Origin: Bacillota bacterium
GTDB lineage: Bacteria; Bacillota; Clostridia; Acetivibrionales; DSM-1351
Direction of reading: 5' to 3'
Length of the DNA: 64,000 nt
NCBI GenBank assembly: GCA_023444055.1
Contig: JAEZRV010000047.1
Coordinates: forward strand, 62,001-126,000
Part shown: positions 27,144 through 35,535 of the stretch, in pieces
Position numbering within the stretch: the stretch's first letter is position 1
Layout of the letters: each line of letters starts with the position of its first letter
Notes under the pieces: generated by a model
Database searches by the model: none
What the model was told of the DNA's origin: nothing
What the model saw: the letters and a program-made list of their open reading frames with translations, nothing else
Translations under genes and position numbers: made by a program

Positions 27144-28307
27144 AAAATTAAACGTTATATGGGAAAAAATACTCAAGAAGCATTATTAAAAGTAAAAATG
27201 GATCTTGGGAATAATGCAATAATATTAAATACAAAGAAGGTAAGGCAGAAAGGTATAAAAAAATATTTTTCTAGTCCAATGATTGAAGTAATGGCAGCAA
27301 TAGACGATGATACTAGTAAAATAAGGGAACATGAGCTAACAAAAATAACTCACGTTGAAGATAATGAAAAAATATCTAAAACTATTTTGCCGCAAAAAGA
27401 GGGAAATTTTACAGAGTTAGAGAATAAAGTAAATAATATTGAAATTATTTTAGATAAAATAATGGATGCTGTCAACCCAAATAATAATAATTATATTGAA
27501 AGAAAAGAAGATGAAAAGCAATTACCACAAGTTTTTCAATTATTATACAATAACCTTATTAAAAACGAGGTTGAAATGGATATTGCAAAAGATATTATTA
27601 AGCAGGTTGAGAAGAGAAGTAACCCTAGAGATATAAATGATGCTACAATTGTAATGCACTCAGTTATTTCTTCTTTATTAGGGAAGTCAGAACCAATTAA
27701 TTTTAGAACAGATGGCAAGCCAACAGTGATTCTCTTTGTTGGGCCGACAGGAGTTGGAAAGACAACAACATTAGCGAAGCTAGCTGCTTCATTTATGTTG
27801 ACAGATAATAAAAATATAGGCTTAATCACTGCTGATACTTACAGAATATCTGCAGTTGATCAACTGAAAACATATGCTGAGATTTTAGGTATTCCAATAA
27901 CAGTTGCATACTCAGTGTCTGAAATACAAAAAGAGATAGACAAGTACAATGATAAGGATGTTATATTAATTGATACAGCGGGATGCAGCTACAAAGATAA
28001 ACAGAAATTTGATGAACTGAAATTGCTGGTTGAGACTTGTGATGCGGATGACGTATTTTTAGTATTAAGTACAACAGTTAGTTCAAGCAATTGCAAAGAA
28101 ATTATTAAAAACTATAGTTTCATACCAAATTATAAGCTTATTTTTACAAAGGTTGATGAAACATCTGTATATGGTAGTATATTAAATACAAAGTGTTTTT
28201 CAAATAAAAATCTTTCTTATATAGCTAATGGGCAAAACGTGCCAGATGATATTGAAATTGCAAATGTTGAAAAGCTATCGAAAAACTTGTTAGGACATAG
28301 CAATTGA
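27141..28307 (+). CDS. flhF: Flagellar biosynthesis GTPase FlhF
   Basis: SRP-family GTPase that sets flagellum number and position. The N-terminus MKIKRYMGKNTQEALLKVKMDLGNNAIIL is the FlhF start, which fixes ATG 27141. The G1 motif is GPTGVGKTTTLAKLA, with DTYRISAVDQLKTYAEIL and DTAG following. About 388 residues. It pairs with FlhG encoded next. The leader is the unusual family E element. Confidence 0.96.
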   Translation: MKIKRYMGKNTQEALLKVKMDLGNNAIILNTKKVRQKGIKKYFSSPMIEVMAAIDDDTSKIREHELTKITHVEDNEKISKTILPQKEGNFTELENKVNNIEIILDKIMDAVNPNNNNYIERKEDEKQLPQVFQLLYNNLIKNEVEMDIAKDIIKQVEKRSNPRDINDATIVMHSVISSLLGKSEPINFRTDGKPTVILFVGPTGVGKTTTLAKLAASFMLTDNKNIGLITADTYRISAVDQLKTYAEILGIPITVAYSVSEIQKEIDKYNDKDVILIDTAGCSYKDKQKFDELKLLVETCDADDVFLVLSTTVSSSNCKEIIKNYSFIPNYKLIFTKVDETSVYGSILNTKCFSNKNLSYIANGQNVPDDIEIANVEKLSKNLLGHSN

Positions 28308-28353
28308 CAATAATGATTGAAGATTGGAAGAACTAATTTTCGTGGAGGTTGTT

Positions 28354-29283
28354 ATGATAGACCAAGCTGAGAAGTTAAGAAATATAGTTGATAATTTAAA
28401 AAGAGAATCAGATGATATCCCTTCTCAGGACATCAGTCATTCGTTTGCCACACAGAACGTTGGGATTAGTCATGCAAGGGTAATTACTATTACAAGTGGT
28501 AAAGGTGGAGTTGGTAAGACTAGTGTTACTGTAAATCTTGCTGTTGCATTAAGCCAGAAGGGTTATAGAGTTGTTATTATAGATGCTGATTTAGGGTTAT
28601 CAAATATTGATGTTGTTTTTGGAATAGTTCCCAAATACTCATTACTTGATTTAATAAACTCTAATAAGGGTATATTAGATATACTATGTGAAGGACCAAA
28701 TAATATAAAGTTTATATCTGGAGGATCAGGTGTACAGGAATTAATAAACCTTGATAAAAAATCTTTAGAAAAATTTATTGCAAATATGTCTGTGCTCGAT
28801 CAAATAGCAGATTATATATTGGTAGATACAGGTGCTGGTCTTTCAGACACTGTCATGGATTTTGTAATATCCGCTGAAGAAGTAATTTTAGTTGTTACGC
28901 CAGAACCAACATCAATTACCGATGCGTATGCTGTTGTTAAAACTGTAGCACGTATAAAGAAGGACTGCAATATAAATGTACTTATAAATAGAGCAGACAG
29001 TGAAAACGAAGCTAAAAATGTTTATAATAATTTTTCTACTGTTGCAGAGAGGTTTTTGTCAATGAGACTAAACACAATAGGGTATTTACCTTATGACCAC
29101 TCATTCACAAAGTCTGTAAAGATGCAAAAACCTTATATACTTAATTATCCAAAGAGTAATACCAGCAGATTAATAAATGATATTGCGAATATATTTATTA
29201 AAAGTAATTTGTCACAGATAGAGATTGAACAACCTGGTATTAAAGGATTTATAAATAGATTTGTTGGCTTGTTTAGTAAGTGA
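28354..29283 (+). CDS. flhG: Flagellar number regulator FlhG (MinD-like ATPase)
   Basis: ParA/MinD-type ATPase with the deviant Walker A GKGGVGKTS, Walker B VVIIDADLGLSNIDVVFG, and a C-terminal amphipathic segment. It stimulates FlhF GTPase. ATG 28354 follows GTGGAGGTTG with normal spacing. The sequence just upstream (ACTAATTTTCGTGGAGGTT) matches the 3' part of the family F leader without its hairpin. Confidence 0.94.
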   Translation: MIDQAEKLRNIVDNLKRESDDIPSQDISHSFATQNVGISHARVITITSGKGGVGKTSVTVNLAVALSQKGYRVVIIDADLGLSNIDVVFGIVPKYSLLDLINSNKGILDILCEGPNNIKFISGGSGVQELINLDKKSLEKFIANMSVLDQIADYILVDTGAGLSDTVMDFVISAEEVILVVTPEPTSITDAYAVVKTVARIKKDCNINVLINRADSENEAKNVYNNFSTVAERFLSMRLNTIGYLPYDHSFTKSVKMQKPYILNYPKSNTSRLINDIANIFIKSNLSQIEIEQPGIKGFINRFVGLFSK

Positions 29284-29379
29284 CATAGTGATATAATTGT
29301 GTTATTGTGGAAAAAACACGCTTTAAAAAGAAAAATGTCGAAAAATAAAAATTGTTTTTAAAAGAGTTGAGGTAATCTT

Positions 29380-30447
29380 ATGGATTTAAAAACAAAGAAA
29401 ACTGATGCAATAAAAGTATTAATAGTTGATGATTCTGCATTTATGAGAAAAGTGCTGTCAGATATAATAGAAGCTGAGGATTCGCTTACTGTTGTTGGTA
29501 CTGCGACTGATGGAAGAGATGCACTTAACAAGATTGGGGTGCTTAATCCTGATGTTATAACTCTTGATGTTGAAATGCCAGTTATGGATGGTATCAACTG
29601 CTTAAAAGAGATTATGAAGAGACATTCAAAACCTGTAATAATGATTAGCAGTGGTACAAGTTATGGAGCAGATCTCACAATTAAATCCTTAGACGAAGGC
29701 GCAATTGATTTTATCGCAAAGCCTAAAAACATATTTGATATCAAAAATGAGAAAGCGCGAAATGAAATAATTGAGAAAATTACTATTGCTTATAATATAG
29801 GTCAAAAGAACTCTAAAATTACGAAAAAGACTCAATTTGATAAAGTAGTTAAAAAAAATAGTGAGTTAAAATATATAATTGCTATCGGATGTTCTACTGG
29901 TGGGCCAAAAGCTTTGCAAAGTATAATACCATTTTTGCCCGAAAATCTGCCGGCTGCTGTCTTGATAGTACAGCATATGCCTCCTGGTTTTACAAATACA
30001 TTGGCAGAAAGGCTTGATGCAAAAAGTAAGTTAGTGGTAAAGGAAGCCACGAATAAGGAAAAGTTATTAGCTGGACATTGTTATATTGCACCTGGTGATT
30101 ATCATATGTTATTCGAGGTCATTGGAAATAATGATATATTAATAAACCTTGATAAATCTCCATCGGTAGGCGGGCATAGACCTTCGGTTGATGTAATGAT
30201 GGGTTCACTTTCCGATACAGGTTATAAAAATATTATTGGCGTTATTTTAACAGGCATGGGAGCTGATGGGAGTTGTGGCGTAAGGAAATTGAAAGAAGTA
30301 AATAAAGGTTATATTATAGCACAGGATGAAGAGTCAAGCGTAGTTTATGGAATGCCAAAGATGGCATTTCTGACAGGAGCAGTGGACAAGGTAGTATCCC
30401 TTGGTAAGATTTCAGACGAAATAATTCAATTCTTGGAGGTGCGTTAG
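29380..30447 (+). CDS. cheB: Chemotaxis protein-glutamate methylesterase CheB
   Basis: Receiver domain (phospho-acceptor Asp63 in VITLDVEMPVMDG) joined to the methylesterase domain with catalytic Ser172 (GCSTGG), a His in QHMPPGFT and an Asp in LTGMGADGS. 355 residues, normal. It removes methyl groups from chemoreceptors. No cheR, its partner methyltransferase, is present in the window. Confidence 0.96.
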   Translation: MDLKTKKTDAIKVLIVDDSAFMRKVLSDIIEAEDSLTVVGTATDGRDALNKIGVLNPDVITLDVEMPVMDGINCLKEIMKRHSKPVIMISSGTSYGADLTIKSLDEGAIDFIAKPKNIFDIKNEKARNEIIEKITIAYNIGQKNSKITKKTQFDKVVKKNSELKYIIAIGCSTGGPKALQSIIPFLPENLPAAVLIVQHMPPGFTNTLAERLDAKSKLVVKEATNKEKLLAGHCYIAPGDYHMLFEVIGNNDILINLDKSPSVGGHRPSVDVMMGSLSDTGYKNIIGVILTGMGADGSCGVRKLKEVNKGYIIAQDEESSVVYGMPKMAFLTGAVDKVVSLGKISDEIIQFLEVR

Positions 30448-30448
30448 T

Positions 30449-32518
30449 ATGGATATGAGTCAGTATTTACAAATATTTATTGAAGAGTCAAATGAACATG
30501 TACAAAGCTTAAATCAATGCCTTTTGCAGATTGAAAAGGATCCTAATGACAAGGATGTTCTAAACGAGATATTTAGAGTAGCTCACACCATTAAGGGAAT
30601 GGCAGGGACAATGGGTTTTACAAAAATGACGAAGTTAACCCATGACATGGAAAATGTACTGCAGGCTATTAGAAACGATGAGATCACTGTAACGTCAGAG
30701 CTTGTTGACATTTTATTTAAATGTCTTGATGCTCTTGAGAACTATGTGAGTAATGTTGTTGCAACTGGTGGAGAAGGAGACAAAGAGTACACAGATATCA
30801 TCTCGGCTCTAAAGAATATTTTAGAAAATAAAGGAGTTGTAGCTAGCACAGAGGCAAATACAGCCACTATAGCAGTTTCAGAACAGCAATTAAATGCTAA
30901 GTACATAACTGCAGAGCTTGAATTTGATGAGTTTGAGAAGAGTGCTATTAATAAAGCAATTGATATGGAGATGCATGCTATAAAAATAACAGTAGCACTT
31001 AATAAGAGTTGTTTGTTAAAAGCAGCAAGAGCCTTTCTTGTATTCCAAACTTTAGAAAGATTTGGCGAGATTGTAAAAGCACAACCTAATGTTCAGGACA
31101 TTGAAGATGAAAAATTTGATTCGGAATTTACAGTTGTTGTTTTATCTAAAGAGAATGAGCAGATATTCTCTAAGGAAATCAATTCAATTGCCGAAGTTGA
31201 TGAAGTAGTAGTTAAAACATTAAGCAAATTCAAAATGGATGGCACAACAACTGATGAGGGCAATAAGAAAGCAGAAGCAGTTGTTGAAAAAGTTGAAAAA
31301 GTAGAAAAAGTAGCAGCAAAAGAAGAAAATGTTCATGAGGTAGCTAAGCAGAACAATGCTCCTAAAAAGGCACAAAGAACTGTTAGAGTTGATATAGATA
31401 GATTAGATGTATTGATGAATTTGGTTGGTGAGCTTATTATAACCAAAACTAGATTGGAAGAAACAGATATTACATCAAATACGCAGGAATATCGAGAGAC
31501 AATAGAGTATCTTGAGAGAATAACAACTAATTTAAATGACGCTGTTATGAAAGTTAGAATGGTTCCTGTTGAGACAGTATTTAATAGATTTCCAAGAATG
31601 GTTAGAGATATTGCAAAGGATTTAGGGAAGGACATTCAATTAATTATGTCAGGTGAGGAAACAGAACTTGACAGAACTGTTATAGATGAGATTGGAGATC
31701 CACTTATTCACATGCTTAGAAATTCATGTGATCATGGACTTGAATCTACAGAAAGAAGAAGAGAATTAGGCAAACCAGAGCTAGGTACAATAAATCTTAC
31801 AGCTTATCAATCAGGTAATAACGTAATAATAGAGGTTTCAGATGATGGATCTGGTATAAATACTGAGAAGACTAAAGCAAAGGCAATTGAAAAGGGTGTA
31901 ATTACCAGAGAAGAAGCTGCAACAATGACTCAACAAGAAGCAATAGAGCTATTGTTTAGACCAAGCTTTAGTACTGCTGAGAAAGTTACAGGACTCTCAG
32001 GAAGGGGAGTTGGATTAGATGTAGTTAAAACTAAAATTGAACAAGTCGGTGGTACAGTTGAGGTTGAAACTCAGAAAGACAAAGGAAGTAGTTTTATTAT
32101 TAAACTGCCACTTACACTTGCAATCTACCAAGCATTGCTTGTTAATGTAGGAGATGAAAAGTATTTTATCCCATTAGGAGCTATTTACCAGATCTACAAT
32201 TGGCCAGCAGATGAGGTCAAAACAGTTCAGGGACAAGATGTAATTCTTTTAAGAAATATGGTGGTTCCAATTACAAGAGTTGCAGATACTTTAGATATTC
32301 AAAATAGTGATTCAAAAGAGAAAAAGCAACTTAAGATAGTAATTGTTCGAAAGGGAGAAAAACTCACAGGCTTAGTTGTTGATAGTGTTATTGGTCAGCA
32401 GGAAATAGTTATTAAATCGCTAGGAAAGCTCTTATCTGGAATAAAATACTTTGCTGGAGCTACAATTCTTGGTGATGGAAGTGTTGCACTAATAATTGAT
32501 GTAAATTCAATAACTTAA
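30449..32518 (+). CDS. cheA: Chemotaxis histidine kinase CheA
   Basis: 689 residues: HPt domain with phospho-His46 (AHTIKGMAGTMGF), a CheY/CheB-binding P2 region followed by a Val/Glu/Lys-rich linker, a dimerisation domain beginning VRVDIDRLDVLMNLVGELIITKTRL, an HATPase domain (HMLRNSCDHGLE, DDGSGI, GRGVGLDVV) and a C-terminal CheW-like domain. It starts 1 nt after the cheB stop. Confidence 0.97.
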   Translation: MDMSQYLQIFIEESNEHVQSLNQCLLQIEKDPNDKDVLNEIFRVAHTIKGMAGTMGFTKMTKLTHDMENVLQAIRNDEITVTSELVDILFKCLDALENYVSNVVATGGEGDKEYTDIISALKNILENKGVVASTEANTATIAVSEQQLNAKYITAELEFDEFEKSAINKAIDMEMHAIKITVALNKSCLLKAARAFLVFQTLERFGEIVKAQPNVQDIEDEKFDSEFTVVVLSKENEQIFSKEINSIAEVDEVVVKTLSKFKMDGTTTDEGNKKAEAVVEKVEKVEKVAAKEENVHEVAKQNNAPKKAQRTVRVDIDRLDVLMNLVGELIITKTRLEETDITSNTQEYRETIEYLERITTNLNDAVMKVRMVPVETVFNRFPRMVRDIAKDLGKDIQLIMSGEETELDRTVIDEIGDPLIHMLRNSCDHGLESTERRRELGKPELGTINLTAYQSGNNVIIEVSDDGSGINTEKTKAKAIEKGVITREEAATMTQQEAIELLFRPSFSTAEKVTGLSGRGVGLDVVKTKIEQVGGTVEVETQKDKGSSFIIKLPLTLAIYQALLVNVGDEKYFIPLGAIYQIYNWPADEVKTVQGQDVILLRNMVVPITRVADTLDIQNSDSKEKKQLKIVIVRKGEKLTGLVVDSVIGQQEIVIKSLGKLLSGIKYFAGATILGDGSVALIIDVNSIT

Positions 32519-32550
32519 AAAAACTATAAAAATATAGAATGCAAGGGGTT

Positions 32551-32610
32551 CTCCACATAGAATTTTTACTAAATTTATTTTTGCCAAATTTGGCGTAGGA
32601 GGTTATTATG
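32551..32610 (+). promoter_or_regulatory. Family F leader element controlling the cheW ribosome site
   Basis: CTCCAC (32551-32556) can pair with GTAGGAG (32595-32601) with one bulged A, covering the cheW Shine-Dalgarno. The loop carries CATAG, ACTAAATTTA and the perfect small palindrome GCCAAATTTGGC (32583-32594). The architecture, including the bulged purine, matches the fliE copy while the bases differ. Confidence 0.55.
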
Positions 32611-33054
32611 TCAGGTGAACAAGTTAATGAATTCGAAACAAAACAGTTTATTGTGTTTAGCTTAGGCGATGAACAGTATGGAATTGATTCACTTAAAATA
32701 ACAACAATTGATAGAATGAAAAAAATAACAAGAGTTCCCAAAACGCCTAGATATGTAAGGGGAGTAATTAATTTAAGAGGAGATATTATTCCAGTAATGG
32801 ATTTAAGAGCTAAATTTAATCTTCCTATAGCAGAAGAAACAGACGAAACCAGAATCATTATTCTTAAGCTAGAAGAGATATCTGTTGGAGTTGTTGTAGA
32901 TCAGGTGCTTCAAACAATCCAGCTAACTAACGATTCTATTGAAAGTGCTTCAAGCTTAATAAATAATTCGGATTCAGACTATATTTTGGGTATTGGCAAG
33001 GTTGATGGTGAAATAGTAACACTATTAAATTTCGATAAATTGGTTAAACTTTGA
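32608..33054 (+). CDS. cheW: Chemotaxis coupling protein CheW
   Basis: 148-residue adaptor linking CheA to receptors. Typical motifs are FSLGDEQYGIDSLKI, TRVPKTPRYVRGVINLRGDIIPVMDLR and VGVVVDQV. ATG 32608 lies 5 nt after AGGAGG, which is embedded in the family F leader element. Confidence 0.96.
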   Translation: MSGEQVNEFETKQFIVFSLGDEQYGIDSLKITTIDRMKKITRVPKTPRYVRGVINLRGDIIPVMDLRAKFNLPIAEETDETRIIILKLEEISVGVVVDQVLQTIQLTNDSIESASSLINNSDSDYILGIGKVDGEIVTLLNFDKLVKL

Positions 33055-33081
33055 TTAACAGGGGATGATGAGGTATACGTA

Positions 33082-33702
33082 ATGACAATAAGTTTTAATG
33101 AATTAAATAACTTGCAGTTAGATGTACTTAAAGAAATTGGAAACATTGGCGCAGGAAACGCAGTAACATCTTTAGCAAAAATGTTAGATAAGAGAGTTGA
33201 TATGGCAGTTCCAAAGGCTAGAATTTTGGGCTTTGATAAAGTTAGCCAAATTTTAGGTGGAGAGGAAGTCCTTGTTGTTGGTATTTTACTTCATGTAAGC
33301 GGTGACATAACTGGAAGCATGATGTTTACTATGGATATAAATGCTGCTAGACAACTAGTTAATATCCTTTTTGGAAATAAAGATTCAGTAAGCATAGAAT
33401 TTGATGAGCTTGAATTATCTGCTCTCAAAGAAATTGGTAATATATTGACAGCTTCATATTTATCGGCATTGGCAGGATTGACAAATCTCAAAATATTACC
33501 TTCAGTGCCAGAGCTGGCTATTGATATGGCGGGTGCAATTCTGAGCGTGCCAGCAATTGAGTTTGGTAAAGTAGGGGATTCGGTTTTATATATAGAAACA
33601 GAATTTAGTGAGGGAATAACAAAAGTATTTGGGGACTTTCTTTTAATACCAGATGTTGACTCATATGAGGTATTATTAAAAGCATTGGGAGTTATAGAAT
33701 AA
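33082..33702 (+). CDS. cheC: CheY-P phosphatase CheC
   Basis: 206 residues with two CheC active-site helices, LKEIGNIGAGNAVTSL and LKEIGNILTASYLSAL, both keeping the Glu and Asn needed for phosphatase action. It has no FliN domain, unlike FliY. It overlaps the first base of cheD, as in many Firmicutes, where CheC and CheD interact. Confidence 0.95.
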   Translation: MTISFNELNNLQLDVLKEIGNIGAGNAVTSLAKMLDKRVDMAVPKARILGFDKVSQILGGEEVLVVGILLHVSGDITGSMMFTMDINAARQLVNILFGNKDSVSIEFDELELSALKEIGNILTASYLSALAGLTNLKILPSVPELAIDMAGAILSVPAIEFGKVGDSVLYIETEFSEGITKVFGDFLLIPDVDSYEVLLKALGVIE

Positions 33703-34190
33703 TGGATATTGATATAGTAAAGGTTGGCATGGCTGACTTAAACTCGGCACTTCATCCTTGTATGATTACGACACTTGGACTTGGTTCTTGTGTAGGAGTT
33801 GCATTGTATGATCCCAAAACAAAAATAAGTGGTTTAGCCCATGTAATGTTACCTAGCAGTGAGCAGGCCAAAAACAATAGTAATATTGCTAAATTTGCTG
33901 ATACAGCTATTGTTAAACTTGTAGATGATATGATAAAATTGGGAGCAAAAAAAGAAAGAATTGTTGCGAAGCTTGCCGGTGGAGCTCAGATGTTTGTGTT
34001 TAATGGTGGATCAGATTTAATGAGGATAGGCTATAGAAATGTAGTTGCATCTAAAGAGAAATTAGCGCAGCTAAATATTCCTATTATATCTGAAGATACA
34101 GGTGGAAGTTATGGACGAACTGTTGAACTTTATTCTAATGATGGCAGACTAATGATCAAGACTATTGGCTTTGGTGTTAAGCAATTATAA
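33702..34190 (+). CDS. cheD: Chemoreceptor glutamine deamidase CheD
   Basis: 162 residues. The catalytic Cys30 (GLGSCVGVALYD) and His47 (GLAHVMLP) are present. It deamidates receptor glutamines and activates CheC. Its start shares a base with the cheC stop, which implies coupled translation. Confidence 0.95.
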   Translation: MDIDIVKVGMADLNSALHPCMITTLGLGSCVGVALYDPKTKISGLAHVMLPSSEQAKNNSNIAKFADTAIVKLVDDMIKLGAKKERIVAKLAGGAQMFVFNGGSDLMRIGYRNVVASKEKLAQLNIPIISEDTGGSYGRTVELYSNDGRLMIKTIGFGVKQL

Positions 34191-34241
34191 TTTATATACA
34201 CAATGTTTGCATGCTTGATTGTCTTTTAGGAATATAAATTA

Positions 34242-34281
34242 TTAACTATCAAAAAATATTTAACTGTTTTTTGAAAGTTAA
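34242..34281 (+). other. Long AT-rich hairpin downstream of cheD
   Basis: TTAACTATCAAAAAA (34242-34256) is complementary to TTTTTTGAAAGTTAA (34267-34281) with one mismatch and a 10-nt loop. It may act as a partial terminator or attenuator between the chemotaxis genes and the sigma-factor part of the operon. Confidence 0.4.
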
Positions 34282-34300
34282 AATAATGAAAGAGGATAGA

Positions 34301-34678
34301 ATGGAAACAATAATGAAGATACCATTTTTAATTGCATTGATAGCATCTATTATAACAGGCGCAGTCAGCATCGTTAATAATGCTGAGACAAATAAAACAT
34401 GTACTAGTATGATTATTTCGATGATTGTTTTTTATATTATTGGATTAATCATTAGCAAAACTTTATCGGGTATTCTTAATGAGCAAAATGAGAAAAAACT
34501 AGAAGCTGAAAGAAAGATCAAGGAAGAAGAAATGCTAGAAAAGGCTAAAATAGCTGCAAGCAAAATTAATGCTGAACATTTAGGCAATACACTTGATTTA
34601 TTGGCAGAAGATGAGATTGATGACGGTTTTACTCCATTTGATTTATCACAAGCAGTTAAAACGAAAATGAAAGAATAA
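34301..34678 (+). CDS. Small membrane protein of unknown function
   Basis: 126 residues, two hydrophobic helices (about 6-25 and 36-55), a charged coiled-coil segment (EQNEKKLEAERKIKEEEMLEKA) and an acidic end finishing DLSQAVKTKMKE. I do not recognise a family. ATG 34301 is chosen with AGAGGA just before it. Its place between cheD and the flagellar sigma gene suggests a motility-related role, but nothing in the sequence shows one. Confidence 0.75.
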   Translation: METIMKIPFLIALIASIITGAVSIVNNAETNKTCTSMIISMIVFYIIGLIISKTLSGILNEQNEKKLEAERKIKEEEMLEKAKIAASKINAEHLGNTLDLLAEDEIDDGFTPFDLSQAVKTKMKE

Positions 34679-34721
34679 TACAATAAGCGATATATAAGGT
34701 ATATATCATTGGGGGATTTAC

Positions 34722-35486
34722 ATGCCAGGTGTAAATAATGATCAACTATGGAAACAGTATACGCAAACGAAAGACCCTGCTTTAAAGGATGAGCTTATAG
34801 TTCAGTATGCATATTTAATCAAATATGTAGCAGGAAGATTAAGCATTTACTTTGGATCAAATGTTGAATTTGACGATTTAGTTGGATATGGTGCTTTTGG
34901 GCTTATTGATGCAATAGAAAAGTTCGATATCACAAAAGGTGTTAAATTTGAGACTTATGCTTCTTTTAGAATAAGAGGCTCTATTATAGATAGTATTCGA
35001 GATTTAGACTGGGTACCACGCTCATTAAGGCAAAAGAACAAGGAATTGGAAAAAGTTTATGCTGAGATAGAAAATGAAGTGGGACATTCAGCAACAGATA
35101 AAGAAGTTGCTGAAAAGATGGGCATTAGTATGAATGAGTTTTATAAGTTATTAAATGATGTTAATGTATCATCAATGATGTCTCTTGAAGAATTTATGGA
35201 ACAAAACTATGAAAGAGGTTTAGAAATAGTAAGTGACAGCACTGATGATAAACCTGAGGCAGCATTAGAGAATGTTGAAATAAAAGGAATTCTTATAGAT
35301 GCTATTGATAAGTTACCTGAAAAAGAAAAAGCAGTAATTACGTTTTACTATTTTGAAGAATTAACACTAAAAGAAATAAGTGCAATAATGAACGTAACGG
35401 AATCAAGAATTTCACAATTGCATACTAAAGCTTTACTTAGAATGCGTGGGAAATTATTTAGGCATAAAATAATACTAGAATCATAA
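34722..35486 (+). CDS. Flagellar sigma factor sigma-28 (FliA/SigD/WhiG family)
   Basis: 254-residue RNA polymerase sigma factor. Region 2 shows LIVQYAYLIKYVAGRLSI, FDDLVGYGAFGLIDAIEKFD and FETYASFRIRGSIIDSIRDLDWVPRS, diagnostic of the FliA/SigD group. Region 4 is KAVITFYYFEELTLKEISAIMNVTESRISQLHTKAL. It is expected to transcribe late flagellar genes. Its place after cheD matches sigD in other Firmicutes. Confidence 0.95.
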   Translation: MPGVNNDQLWKQYTQTKDPALKDELIVQYAYLIKYVAGRLSIYFGSNVEFDDLVGYGAFGLIDAIEKFDITKGVKFETYASFRIRGSIIDSIRDLDWVPRSLRQKNKELEKVYAEIENEVGHSATDKEVAEKMGISMNEFYKLLNDVNVSSMMSLEEFMEQNYERGLEIVSDSTDDKPEAALENVEIKGILIDAIDKLPEKEKAVITFYYFEELTLKEISAIMNVTESRISQLHTKALLRMRGKLFRHKIILES

Positions 35487-35490
35487 AAGT

Positions 35491-35535
35491 TAAAAAACTA
35501 AAATTTTGTGCCGAAACGGCGTGGAGGTTAATATG
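35491..35535 (+). promoter_or_regulatory. Shortened family F leader element before the FapA-like gene
   Basis: ACTAAAATTTTGTGCC followed by a GCCG-AAA-CGGC mini-hairpin (35510-35520) and GTGGAGGTTAATATG matches the 3' half of the fliE and cheW elements. The upstream CTCC strand is absent, so the ribosome site should not be sequestered here. Confidence 0.45.
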
